Source: Ceratotherium simum simum (Eukaryota; Chordata; Mammalia; Perissodactyla; Rhinocerotidae). From it: a DNA stretch of 64,000 nucleotides. The DNA is taken from the NCBI RefSeq assembly GCF_000283155.1, contig NW_004454177.1, positions 9,781,775 to 9,845,774 of the forward strand, in the 5' to 3' direction. Position 1 is the first letter of the stretch. Every line of letters starts with the position of its first letter. The translations under genes were made by a program, and so were the position numbers. The notes below the pieces were generated by a model. It saw only the letters and a program-made list of their open reading frames with translations, was not told the origin of the DNA and made no database searches. Shown piece after piece: positions 12,251-23,160 of the stretch.

Positions 12251-12769
12251 GTTCCTCCCAACTTAGGCACCTGAGTTGACTTCTCCCACCATCAGAACAC
12301 AGGATTCTATCTTGAGTTCTGGGATAGATTTCGATTTGAAGCATCCAAAACTCCTAGGCTTTGTCTCTTTCGGCCTGGGAGTCACATTAGTCTTTCATAC
12401 ACTGTCTTTAACTGACCGCTGTGTCTCTGGACACAGTCACTGGACTCCCGTTGCTGGGACTATGTGAAACAAACATCTTGCTTTTTGTGCAAGATTCCAT
12501 ATGCTTATCTCTTGAGTTTTGTAATCCACTTGTCCAATTTAAAAATTTTATTTTTGATTTTTAAGTGATACAAAAATATATTTTCCTTACAAAAAAAACA
12601 AAGAACATTACTGAAAAGGTTAAAGTCTCTTTCAATCCCAGTTCCCTCTCCTCCAGAGGAACCATGGTTTTGAGTTTGACCTCTCTCTTCAATTTTTAAG
12701 ACAAGTTTTTGTAGCCTGAAACTTGGCAAACCCTTAGAAATGTCTGTTATGAATGTAAGGGGTTTGTTA
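12251..12769. other. Unassigned sequence
   Basis: No gene is supported. The AT-rich part at about 12505-12770 may be a decayed L1 3' region in antisense, but the match is too weak to call. Confidence 0.35.
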
Positions 12770-13065
12770 TACTGTTTCCTTCTCTTCAATCCAAATGTAT
12801 TTCCTAGGCAATCTCATCTAGACTCACAGTTTCCACTGCTATCAATGATTACTTCGTAATTTGTATCCAGATCTCTCTCTCTTGAGCTCTAGAACAATCT
12901 GTCTAAGTCTCTAGGCATCTCCATCTAGAAATCCTATAGGTACCTTAAACCCAACTTGTCTAAATCTGAACTTATAAGCTTCCTCCTAAACCTGTTCCTC
13001 CTCCTGGTTTTTGTCTCACAGCTAGACACCCCCAATGCACCCAATTCCCAAGATAAAGGGAAATC
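12770..13065 (+). repeat. L2 LINE fragment (ORF2 part)
   Basis: The blocks 'tttgtatccagatctctctc', 'tgagctctagaacaatctgt', 'ggcatctccatctagaaatc', 'taggtaccttaaacccaact' and 'aaacctgttcctcctcctgg' follow the L2 ORF2 consensus in order. The frame is broken. Confidence 0.7.
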
Positions 13066-13179
13066 AAAGCCAAAAAAATACAGTAATATTGACTGCATGT
13101 AAATTACATGTTCTCATGAATCTGAGAGTGTTAAAAAAGCAAAAATCCTAAAATATAGAGGGCCCTTATTAAATTAACG

Positions 13180-13985
13180 TTAAAATAATAATAATGCCTA
13201 TTGCAGGCAAGGGTCATGAAACACATGACATTGAAAATTGGTACAATCCTTTGGGAAAGCAATTTGGCAAGTATGACAAGTGTCATAGAAGTGCTCATTT
13301 ATTTTGTTTGATCTAGTAATTTTTTTCTAGAATTCTAGCCTAAGAAAATAATCCAAAACATAGGGGAAATTATATTCATGTAGATATTTACCTTGATGTT
13401 ATTAATAAGAGAGAAAAAGAACAATTTCATCAATAATGGATAACATTTATTGAGTGCTTACTATCTATTAGGCTCAGGGCTAAGTGCTTTACATCTATTA
13501 GCTCCTTTTCTCTTTACAGCAAAATTTTGAGTTAAATACTATTATTATGCATATTTTAGAAAGTAGAAAACCAATGTTTAATGAGTTTAAGTATCTTGCA
13601 GATCACGTAGCTAGTAAGTTACATGTTAAGATCTGAACCCAGGTCAGGCTTCATAGCCTGATCTCTTAGCTGCTATACTAAACTGAGGAAAGGCTCGCTT
13701 GAGTAAATGATATAATCCACTTAATGAAGCGTCATGCGGCTGTTAAAGAAGATGGATGAAAAGACTATGTAATAGCATAAAAATATAATTACTTCATGTA
13801 TTCAATAAATATTTATTGCTGAATACATTCATTTGCTGAATGAATAAAATGTTAAGCAAACAAAACAGGATGAAAAATGGTGAGTATATAAAATGGGTAG
13901 GAAAAATACCAGAAGGAAATACAATAAATCATTAACCCTGTTCAGATTAGAACGGTGAAAATAATTGATTTTTTCCTCTAATTTA
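13180..13985 (+). repeat. Old L1 (L1M-like) 3' fragment, interrupted
   Basis: The piece at 13180-13430 has 'gcctattgcaggcaagggtc', 'aatcctttgggaaagcaatt' and 'ctagcctaagaaaataatcc'. The piece at about 13690-13985 continues with 'acttaatgaagcgtcatgcg' and a 3' end region. The interruption is the MIR-like segment at 13436-13682. Confidence 0.6.
13436..13682 (-). repeat. MIR SINE
   Basis: A nearly full-length antisense MIR: 'taacatttattgagtgctta', 'gctaagtgctttacatctat', 'gtatcttgcagatcacgtag', 'gatctgaacccaggtcaggc' and 'cttagctgctatactaaact' occur in order. Confidence 0.85.
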
Positions 13986-14029
13986 TACTTTTAATATTTG
14001 AGTTCTATTACCTTTGACATTGTTTTTAT

Positions 14030-14760
14030 CTTTTTATTATGGGAAATTTTAAACGCATACAAAAGTAGAGAGAATGGTGTAATAAGTATCCATGTAACCA
14101 TTACTCTGTTTTACCAGTAATGAACTTATAGCCAATTTCACTTTGTAATATCCCTGCTTTTGTCTCCCCTCATCCAGATCGTTTTGAGGAAATCCTAGAC
14201 ATTCCATCATTTTACTCATAAATATTTCTGTCTGTATCTTTAAACAATAAACAATCTTAAAAATAACTGTAATATCATTACCTAAATTATGAATAATTCC
14301 TTAATATAACCAGATATCCAGTTAGTGTTCAAATCAATCCTATTGTATCCTAATCTATTTGTTTTTACAGTTCCTTTGAATCAAGATGCAAATAAGATCC
14401 ACACTTTGCAACTCGTTGATATGTTTTTAAATCTCTTTTCATTGCTAGGTTTCCTCGTCCTCTTATTTTCCCCTTTTGCAATTTATCTGTTGTACAAACA
14501 GAGTCATTTGTAGAGTTAATTTCCTATTTTTTTGGATTTTGCTGATTGCATTCTCAGGATGTCATTTACCTTGTCTCTCTGCTACCTATATCTATTGTAA
14601 TTTGATAGCTGGATATAAAGTCTTTATCAGACTCAGGGGCAATGTTTTAGGTAAAAATACTTCCTAGATGATGCTGTATACTTTTATCAGGAGCCATAAA
14701 ATATCTGTTATTAGCTGTCGTTTTGTATTTTTAGTGCTTATTGTATTGGTGCTTATTGCT
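14030..14760 (-). repeat. Ancient L1-type 3' UTR-like repeat
   Basis: It contains 'cataccaaaagtagagagaa'-type sequence near 14057, 'taatgaacttatagccaatt', 'ttccttaatataaccagata', 'cactttgcaactcgttgata' and 'ttggattttgctgattgcat', which I recall from a common dispersed mammalian repeat usually assigned to an old L1 3' UTR. I am confident it is a dispersed repeat and less sure of the family and strand. Confidence 0.5.
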
Positions 14761-14767
14761 CAGATCT

Positions 14768-15500
14768 GTGCTGTCCAATAGGAATATAATGTAAGCCACA
14801 TAGCATAATTTTAAATTTTCTAGTAGCCATATTTAAAAAATTAAAAAGAAACAAGTAAAATTAACTCTAATATTGTATTTTATTTAATCCAATATATTCC
14901 ACACATTATCATTTCAACGCGTAAATAATATAAACATTACTTTGTGTTTTGTTAGTGCTGTTGAGTCGATTCCAACTCCTAGCAACCCTGTGGACAGCAG
15001 AGCGGAACCCTGCCCAGTCTTTTTGTGCCATCCTCTCACCTTTCTGCTCTGTATCAGACAACGCTCCGCTGCTATTCATAGGGTTTTCATGGTTCATTTT
15101 TCCGGAATTGGGTGAGTGGCCAAGTCCTTCTTCCTAGTCTGTCTTGGTCTGGAAGCTCTGCTGAAACCTGTTCGCCGTGGCTGACCTTGCTGGGGTGACT
15201 GGTGGCATAGCTTTCAGCATCACAGCAACACGCAGGTGCCACAATATGACAACTGACAGATGGGTGGTGTAGTTCCCTGATCCAGAAATGAACCCCAGGC
15301 TGCATGGCGGTGAGAGGACTGAATCTTAACCGCTAGACTTTGTGAACATTACTAATGAGATATTTTACATTTTTTAAATATGAAGTCTTTGAAATGCAGT
15401 GTGCATTTTACACTTATAGCACATCTCAAATTGAACTTGCCACATTTCAAGTGCTCAATAGCCACATGTGGCTAGTGGCTACCATATTGGACAGAACTAC
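14768..15500. repeat. hAT-like nonautonomous DNA transposon with inverted ends, split by a SINE
   Basis: The left end has 'gtgctgtccaatag' at about 14769. The right end has 'atattggacagaac' at about 15484-15497, close to its reverse complement, so the element has terminal inverted repeats. The interior has 'ttctagtagccatatttaa' and 'caatagccacatgtggctag', which I recall from a dispersed mammalian element. The two halves are separated by a 403-bp insertion at 14942-15344. Confidence 0.65.
14942..15344 (-). mobile_element. SINE with tRNA-like head and RTE/BovB-like 3' tail
   Basis: On the minus strand the element begins near 15344 with 'gtctagcggttaagattc', a tRNA A-box-like segment, followed by a degenerate B-box-like 'ggttcatttct'. 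Its 3' end contains 'gttgctaggagttggaatcg' followed by 'actcaacagcac'. That resembles the conserved terminus of RTE/BovB LINEs and their SINEs. The last part reads in one frame as a fragment like an RTE ORF C-terminus (RSAVHRVARSWNRL). A direct repeat 'aacattact' lies at 14933-14941 and 15345-15353, which I read as the target-site duplication. It may be a known horse family (SINE2-1_EC is my recollection, unverified). Confidence 0.65.
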
Positions 15501-16203
15501 CATGGGCTGGATCCGTTCTGTCACTGAAGGCTGCAAAAAGATGATATTCTAATTCTATCACCCCTTCTTCATTTATGAGCTGACATAAACCTAAAAAAGA
15601 AACTTACCATCATTAATTATTTTGGTAAGAAGGTAAGACATGTACCTTCATCAACTTTCCTTGAGACAGTTCATAATAAAAAAAAGGCAAGATAGCTCTT
15701 GTTTTTTTTCCTTACTTGCCAGTTTTCAAATAATGAATAGGCTTCTTAGCATGCTCCAGAGATGATCAATGAGATTTTTTTCCCTAATGTAACATTATGA
15801 ACTCATGGATTTAAACATATTTAATGTGTTTAAATAATTATAGCTATTTTATTATTGATGCCCAAATTGTTCCATCTTTGGCCATAGGAGCCTCTTCAAG
15901 CTGTCTCCTGAATTTTCTTCACATGGCCCCAGTTGTCTTTGACAGATTTCTGATAAGACAAGATGTTCTAGGCTCATTCTTCAAAATTTCTGCTTAAGAC
16001 TTAGAATCAGCCATTTCTCCTTGGAGCCCTGGTTCATTTAGTGGGAAATAAATTTAAAGACCATATTCTGGTGCATAGGGTGCTCATTGCTAGAGGCTTA
16101 GTCATTGTTTTTAGATCTTTTGAGTGGGCAGAGCTAGGAAATATTTTTTTAAAATGTCATTAGTTCAAACTGACACTTCCAATTAAAATTCAGGATTATA
16201 AGG
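15501..16203. other. Unassigned, probably old repeat-derived in part
   Basis: 15890-16140 resembles an old dispersed mammalian element ('ctcctgaattttcttcacat', 'gataagacaagatgttctag', 'atcagccatttctccttgga', 'gtgggcagagctaggaaata'), but I cannot name it. The rest is AT-rich without a call. Confidence 0.4.
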
Positions 16204-17519
16204 TTTTTATTTGGTTTTTCAAAAGACTTTATTTTTTAGAGTAGTTTTAGGTTCACAGCAAAATTGAGGAGAAGGTACAGAGATTTCCTATATACTCTCT
16301 GGCCCTGCACATGCACAGCCTCCTCCATTATTAACATCCTGACCAGAGGGCACATTTGTTACAACTGATGAACCTACACTGACACATTATATTTACCCAA
16401 AGTCTATAGTTTACTTTAGGGTTCACTCTTGGTGTTGTACATTCTATGGGTTTGGACAAATGTATAATGACACGTATCCATCTTTATAGTGTCATACAGA
16501 TTATATTCACTGCCCTAAAAAAATTCTCTGTGGTCTGCCTATTCATCCCTTCCCACTCCAACTCCTGGCAACCACTGATTTTTTTTTACTGTCTCCATAG
16601 TTTTTCCTTTTCCAGATGTCATATAGTTAGAATCATACAGTATGTAGCCTTTTCAAATTGGCTTCTTTTACTTAGTAATATGCATTTAATGTTCTTCCAT
16701 CTCTTTTCATGGCTTGATAGCTCATTTCTTTTTAGCACTGAATAATATTCCACTGTCTGGATATACCACAGTTTGTTTATCCATTCACCTACTGAAGGAC
16801 ATCTTGGTTGCTTCCAAGTTTTGGCAATTATGTATAAAGCTGCTATAAACATTTGTGTACAGGTTTTTGTAACTTTCTTTTTTTTTTTTCCTGGAGGAAG
16901 ATTGGCCTTGAGCTAACATCTGTTGCCAATCTTCCTCTTTTTCTTTTTGCTCCCCAAAGCCCCAGTACATAGTTGTATATCCTAGTTGTGGGTCCTTCTA
17001 GTTCTTCAATGTGGGACACCACCACAGCATGGCTTGATGTGTGGTGAGTAGGTCCATGCCCAGAATCCGAACCAGCGAATCCTGGGCCACTAAAGGGGAA
17101 CGTGCGAACTTAACCGCTACGCCACCAGGCTGGCCCCAGATTTTTGTGTGGATATAATTTTCAACTCCTTTGGGTAAATACCAAAGAGCACAATTGCTGG
17201 ATTGAATGGTAAGAGTATCATTAGTTTTGCAATAAACTGCCAAACTGTCTTCCAAAGTAGCTGTGCCAGCTTGCATTCCCACCAGCAGTGAATGAGAGTT
17301 CCTGTTGCTCCACATCCTTGCCAGCATCTAGCATTGTCATGTTCTGGATTTTGGCCATTCTAATAGGTGTGTAGTGGTATCTCATTGTGATTTTAATTTG
17401 CATTTTCCAGATGACATATGATATGGAGCATCTTTTCATATGCTTATTTGCCATGTGTATATCTTCTTGGGTGAAGCATCTATTGAAGTATTTGGCTCAT
17501 ATTTTAATCTGATTTGTTT
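16204..17519 (-). mobile_element. L1 3' fragment (ORF2 C-terminus plus 3' UTR), minus strand
   Basis: In antisense this carries the L1 3' UTR (16204 to about 16620) and the end of ORF2. Translation of the minus strand gives the conserved C-terminal block with [19 protein letters not shown] and WINKLWYIQTVEYYSVL. It is 5'-truncated at about 17519, where it abuts the plus-strand L1, and is split by an ERE. It is dead: only about 1 kb of L1 remains, with stops and frameshifts. Confidence 0.85.
16871..17137 (-). mobile_element. ERE-type SINE
   Basis: Antisense ERE with a T-rich run at 16876-16889 (A-tail), 'gagctaacatctgttgccaa', 'tagttgtatatcctagttgt', and a head ending in 'ccaccaggctggccccag'. 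It is flanked by 'aggtttttgt' (16861-16870) and 'agatttttgt' (about 17138-17147), a 10-bp duplication with one mismatch. It interrupts the minus-strand L1 fragment. Confidence 0.92.
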
Positions 17520-17569
17520 TCCCAGAAGGAAAAGAGAGAGAGAAAGGGGCAGAAAACTTATTTGAAGAA

Positions 17570-17990
17570 ATAATGGCTGAAAACTTCCCCTAATCTGGGG
17601 AAGAAAACAGACATCCAGATCCAAGAAGCCCAGAAAGTTCCAAATAAGATGAACCCAAAGAGCTTCACAGTAAGACACATTGTAACTAAAATGTCAAAAC
17701 TTAGAGAGAGAATCTTAAAAGCGGCAAAAGAAAAATAACTCGTTACATACAAGGGAACCCCCGTAAACCTGTCAGCAGATTTTTCAGCAGAAAGTTTGCA
17801 GGCCGGAAGGAAGGGGCAGAATATATTCAAAGTGCTGAAAGGAAAAAATTTCCAACCAAGAATACTCTACCCAGCAAAGTTATCATTCAGAATTGAAGGA
17901 GTGATAAAGAGTTTTCCAGAAAAGCAAAACCTAAAGGAGTCCATCACCACTAAACCAGCCTTACAAGAAATGTTAAAGAGATTTTTGTAA
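17570..17990 (+). pseudogene. L1 ORF1p C-terminal domain, broken
   Basis: ORF1p is the RNA-binding chaperone of L1. Only the C-terminal part is present here. The translated sequence has the family pattern GRKGQNIFKVLKGKNFQPR followed by ILYPAKLSF, matching the same region of the other L1 in this window (39008-39451 on the minus strand). Upstream of this block the frame is interrupted by stops near 17580-17740. The N-terminal coiled coil and start codon are missing. The last open part (from about 17796) ends in a stop near 17990. Confidence 0.75.
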
Positions 17991-20900
17991 GCTGAAAAGA
18001 AAGGGCACTAGTTAGTAACAAAGAAACATGTAAAAGTATAAAGTCTCACTGGCAAAGGTAAATATATAGTAAAGGTAGTGAATTAATCACACATAAAGTA
18101 TGAAAGTTAAAAGGCAAAAGTAGAAAAAATAAGTATAACTACAATAATTACTTAAGGGATACACAAAATAAAAAGATGCAAAATGTGAAATCAAAAATAT
18201 AAAATGTGTATGTGGGGGAGTAAATATGTAGTTTCTGAATGTGTTCAACCTTAAGTTTTTATCAACATAAAGTAGACTATTATAAATATACGTTGTTATA
18301 TGTAAGCCTCTTTGTAAGCACAAAGCAAAAACCTACAATAGATACATAAAAGATAATGAGAAAAGAATCTAAACATAACACTAAAGAAAGTCATCAAACC
18401 AAAAAGGAAGTGAATAAGAGAAGAAGAAAGGAACAGAGAGGAACTACAAAAGAGCCAGATAACAATTAACAAAATGCAACAAGTACATACCTATTGATAA
18501 TTATTTGAAATGTAAATGGACTAAATTCTCCAATCAAAAGACATAGTGGACATAGACAGAGTGGCTGAATGGACAAAAAACCAAGACCCATCTATATGCT
18601 GCCTACAAGAGACCCACTTCAGATGTAAGAACACTCACAGACTGAAAGTGAAGGGATGAAAAAGATTTTCCATGCAAATGAAAACCAAAAGAAATCTGAA
18701 GTAGCTATATTTACAGCAGACAAAATAGACTTTAAAACAAAGACTGTAATAAAATACAAAGAAGGGTATTGCATAATGATAAAGGGGTCAATCCAACAGA
18801 AGGATGTAACATTTATAAATATTTATGTACCCAACATAGGATATATAAAGCAAATATTAACAGATCTAAATGGAGAGATAGACAGCAATACAATAATAGT
18901 ATGGCACTTTAATATCCAACTTACATCAATGGATGATCATTCAGACAGAAAATCAGTGAGGAAACGTTGGCCTTAAATGACACATTACATTAGACCAGAT
19001 GGACTTAATACATATGTATAGAAAATTCCCTTCACAAGCAGGAAAATACACATTCTTCTCAAGTGCACATGGAACTTTCTCCAGGATAGATCATATGTTA
19101 GGTTACAAAACAAATCTTAATAAATTTAAGAAGATTGGAGTCATATTAAGCATCTTTTCTAACCACAATGGTATGAAACTAGAAATCAATTACAAGAATA
19201 AAACTGGAAAAATCACAAATATGTGGAGATTAAACAATGTGCTACTGAACAACCAATGGGTGAATAAAGAAATCAAAGAATACCTTGAGACAAATGAACA
19301 TGGAAAGACAACATACCAAAATTTATGGGATGTGGCAAAAGCAGGTCTAAGAATGAAGCTCATAGTGATACAGGCCTACCTCAGGCAACAAGAAAAATCT
19401 CAAATAAACAATTTAACATTACATCTCAAGGAACTAGAAAAAGGAGAACAAACAAAGCACAAAGTCAGTGGAAGGAAGGAAATAACAAAGATCAGAGCAG
19501 AAATAAGTGAAACAGAGACTAAAAAGACAATAGAAAATATCAATGAAACTAAGAGCTGGTTCTTTGAAAAGATAAACAAAATTGACAAACCTTTATCTAG
19601 ATTCACCAAGGAAAAAAAAGAGAGGGCTCAGATAAATAAAATCAGAAAAGAAAGAGGACATGTTACAACTGATACCACAAAAATACAAAAGATCATAAGA
19701 GATTTCTATGAACAATTATATGCCAACAAATTGGACAACCTATAAGAAGTGGAAAAATTCTTTGAAACATACAATGTTCAAAGACTGAATCATGAAGAAA
19801 TAGAAAATCTGAACAGACCAATCACTAGTAAGGAGATTAAATTAGTAGTCGAAAACCTCCCAACAAACAAAAGCCCAGGACCAGATGGCTTCACTGGTGA
19901 AGTCTACCAAACATTCAAAGAAGAACTAATCCTTCTCAAACTCTTCCAAAAAATAAAAGAGGTGGAAACACTTCCAAACTCATTTTACAAGGCCAGCATT
20001 ACCCTGATACCAAAACCAGACAAGGACACCACAAGAAAAGAAAATTACAGGCCAATATCCCTATGAATAGATGCAAAAATTCTCAACAAAATATTAGCAA
20101 ACTGAATTCAACAATATGTTAAAAGGATCATACAGCATGATCAACTTGGAAACACTCCAGGGATGGTTCAACATCCACAAATCAATCAACATGATACACC
20201 ACATTAACAAAATGAAGAATAAAAGTCATATGATCATCTCAATAAATACAGAAAAAGCACTTGACAAAATTCAACATCCTTTTATGATAAAAACTCTCAA
20301 CATAGTGTATGGAGGTAATGTACCTCAATATAATAAAAACCACATATAACAAGCCCACAGCTAACATACTCAGTGGGGAAAAGCTGAAAGCTTTTCATCT
20401 AAGATCAGGAATAATACAAGGATGCCCACTCTCACCACTTTTAGTCAACATAGTATTGGAAGTCAAGAAAAAGAAATAAAAGGCATCCAAACTGGAAAGG
20501 AAGTAAAATTGTCACTGTTTGTGGATGACATGATTCTATATATAGAAAACTCTAAAGACTCCACCAAAAAACTATTTGAACTAATAAAGTAAAGTTGCAG
20601 GATACAAAATCAACATACAAAAATCTGTAGCATTTCTATACACTAACAACAAATGATCAGAAAGGGAAATTAAAAAAAAAAATACCATTTACAACTGCAT
20701 CAAAAAGAATAAAATACCTAGGAATAAATTTAACCAAGGAGGTGAAAGACCTGTACACTGAAAACAATAAGACATTGATGAAAGAAATTAAAGAAGACAC
20801 AAATGAATGGAAAGCTATTCCATGCTCATGGATTGGAAGAGTTAATGTTGTTAAAATGTCCATACTACCTAGAGCAAACTACAGAGTCAATGTAATCCCC

Positions 20901-21332
20901 TGTCAAAATTCCAATGGCATTTGTCACAGAAACAGAACAATCCTAAAATTTCTATGGAACCACAAAAAGATAGCCAAAGCAATCTTGAAAAATAAGAACA
21001 AAGCTGGAAACACCATGCTTCCTGACTTCAAACTATATTACAAAGCTATAGTAATCAAAACAATATGGTATTGGTGTAAAAACAGACTCATAGGTCAATG
21101 GAACAGAATAAACAGCCCAGAAATAAACCCATGGCTGTATGGTCAATTAATTTATGATGAAGGAGGCAAGAACATACAATGGGGAATGGACAGTCTCTTC
21201 AATAAATGGTGTTGAGAAAACTGGCCAGCCACATGCAAAAGAATGAAAATTGACCACTCTCTTATGCCATACACAAAAATTAACTCAAAATGGATTAAAG
21301 ACTTGAACGTAAGACTGAAAACCATAAAACTC

Positions 21333-21826
21333 NNNNNNNNNNNNNNNNNNNNNNNNNNNNNNNNNNNNNNNNNNNNNNNNNNNNNNNNNNNNNNNNNNNN
21401 NNNNNNNNNNNNNNNNNNNNNNNNNNNNNNNNNNNNNNNNNNNNNNNNNNNNNNNNNNNNNNNNNNNNNNNNNNNNNNNNNNNNNNNNNNNNNNNNNNNN
21501 NNNNNNNNNNNNNNNNNNNNNNNNNNNNNNNNNNNNNNNNNNNNNNNNNNNNNNNNNNNNNNNNNNNNNNNNNNNNNNNNNNNNNNNNNNNNNNNNNNNN
21601 NNNNNNNNNNNNNNNNNNNNNNNNNNNNNNNNNNNNNNNNNNNNNNNNNNNNNNNNNNNNNNNNNNNNNNNNNNNNNNNNNNNNNNNNNNNNNNNNNNNN
21701 NNNNNNNNNNNNNNNNNNNNNNNNNNNNNNNNNNNNNNNNNNNNNNNNNNNNNNNNNNNNNNNNNNNNNNNNNNNNNNNNNNNNNNNNNNNNNNNNNNNN
21801 NNNNNNNNNNNNNNNNNNNNNNNNNN
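21333..21826. other. Assembly gap (494 N)
   Basis: A run of 494 unknown bases. The left flank is L1 ORF2 and the right flank resumes L1 ORF2 after a 14-base A run, so the missing sequence is almost certainly L1. A spurious 'open frame' across the gap should be ignored. Confidence 0.99.
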
Positions 21827-22199
21827 AAAAAAAAAAAAAAATGGGCAGAGGATCTAAATAGACATTTTTCCAAAGAAGACATACAAATGGCTAACAGGCC
21901 CATGAAAAGATGCTCAATATCACTAATCAACAGGGAAATGCAAATCAAAACCACAGTAGGATGTCACTTCACACCTATTAAAATGGTTATTATGAGAAAG
22001 ATAAATAACAAATGTTGGCAAAGATGTGAGGAAATGGGAACCCTTGTGCACCGTTAGTGGGCATGTAAATGTGCAGCCCTATGGAAAACAATATGGAGGT
22101 TCCTCGAAAAATTAAAAATAGAACTACCATACGATCCAGCAATTCCACTTCTGGGTATTTATCCAAAGAAAATGAAAACAGTAATTTGAAAAGATATAT

Positions 22200-22473
22200 G
22201 CAGGGCCAATCCTGATGGCCCAGTGGTTCAAGTTCAGTGCACTCTGCTGTGGCGGCCCAGGTTTGGTTCCTGGGTGCGGAACCACACCAGTCATCTGTCA
22301 GTAGTCAAGCTGTGGTGGAGGCTCATGAAGAAGAACTAGAAGGACTTACAACTAGAATATACAACCATGTGTTGGGGCTTTGAGGAGCTGAAAAAAAAAA
22401 AGGAGAAAGGAGGATTGGCAACAGATGTTAGCTCAGGGTGAATCTTTCACAGGAAAAAAAAATAAAAAGAAAT
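22200..22473 (+). mobile_element. ERE-type SINE
   Basis: The element has the head 'cagggccaatcctgatggcc', a diverged B box, and the body blocks 'gaactagaaggacttacaac' and 'ggattggcaacagatgttag', then an A-rich tail. The 9-bp duplication 'aagatatat' is at 22191-22199 and 22474-22482. It lies inside L1 ORF2 near its C-terminus and is the more diverged of the two EREs in this L1. Confidence 0.93.
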
Positions 22474-22556
22474 AAGATATATTCACTCTCATGCTCATTG
22501 CAGTATTATTTACAATAGCCAAGTGTCCATTAATGGATGAATGGATAAAAGAGATG

Positions 22557-22638
22557 TGGTATATATATACATACATATATACAAGAATATGTGTATATAT
22601 ATGAATATATATTATATATATGTATATATACATATATG
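22557..22638 (+). repeat. AT-rich (TA/TATG) microsatellite
   Basis: An imperfect run of TA, CATA and TATATG units. It lies at the start of the L1 3' UTR region. It is length-polymorphic in principle, but this single sequence cannot show that. Confidence 0.9.
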
Positions 22639-22778
22639 AAGGGAGTCAAAAGGTACAAACTCCCAGTTATAAAATAAGTCATGGGGATGTAATGTACACC
22701 ACGGTGACTATAGTTAATAATACTGTATGTGATATTTGAAAGTTTCTAATACTGTAAATCTTAAAAGATCTCATTACA

Positions 22779-22985
22779 GGGCCAGCCCCGTGGCTTAGCG
22801 GTTAAGTGCACGCGCTCTGCTGCTGGCGGCCGGGGTTCGGATCCCGGGCGCGCACCGAAGCACCGCTTCGCCGGCCATGCTGAGGCAGCGTCCCACATAC
22901 AGCAACTAGAAGGATGTGCAGCTATGACATATAACTATCTACTGGGGCTTCAAGGGGAAAAAATAAATAAATAAATAAAATTATA
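22779..22985 (+). mobile_element. ERE-type SINE, well preserved
   Basis: The head 'gggccagccccgtggcttag' is close to the tRNA A-box form, and 'ggttcggatcccgggc' is an almost canonical B box. The body ends at 'atctactggggctt' with an (AAAT)n tail, which is the short ERE form. The target-site duplication is 16 bp with one mismatch: 22763-22778 and 22986-23001. High GC and retained CpG dinucleotides suggest a fairly recent insertion. Confidence 0.95.
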
Positions 22986-23160
22986 AAAAGATCTCATTGC
23001 AACAAAAAAATTTTTTGTTAACTATGTATTGAGACAGATGGTAACTAGGCTTATTGTGATGATCATTTCATAGTGTACACAAATGTCAAATCGTTATATT
23101 ATACATCTGAAAGTAATATAATGTCAATTATACCTCAATTAAAAAAAAGAAAAAAAAAGA

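Larger units (their letters stand above)
18500..22565 (+). pseudogene. L1 ORF2 (endonuclease and reverse transcriptase), inactivated
   Basis: ORF2p carries an apurinic-like endonuclease and a reverse transcriptase. The endonuclease region is visible at about 18560-19190, including an 'LQETHF'-like segment and TFSRIDHMLG. The spacer and RT regions run over 19200-21330. The RT active site reads FVDD at about 20529-20540, where the family has F/YADD. Stops or frameshifts fall near 18977, 19745, 20066, 20350 and 20590. The reading continues past the sequence gap into the C-terminus, which is split by an ERE. It encodes no functional protein. Confidence 0.85.
17520..23160 (+). mobile_element. Decayed near-full-length L1, plus strand
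   Basis: The order of parts is ORF1 C-terminus, inter-ORF region, ORF2 (endonuclease, reverse transcriptase, C-terminus), 3' UTR and an A-rich end at about 23142-23160. It lacks the 5' UTR and the start of ORF1. It is interrupted by an assembly gap (21333-21826) and two EREs. ORF2 is broken many times, so the element cannot move. It is older than the L1 at 34363-40704, judged by the number of disruptions. Confidence 0.88.

Noticed and set aside
21243..21954. Frames of about 200 codons across the first gap on both strands
   Set aside because: Unknown bases are read as open. The flanks are L1 ORF2.
22557..22638. TA-rich tract as an origin or matrix-attachment site
   Set aside because: It is adequately explained as a microsatellite in the L1 3' region.
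16204..23160. Twin-priming (5' inversion) of one L1
   Set aside because: The inverted part is the 3' end of an L1, not the missing 5' portion of the plus-strand element, so these are two insertions.
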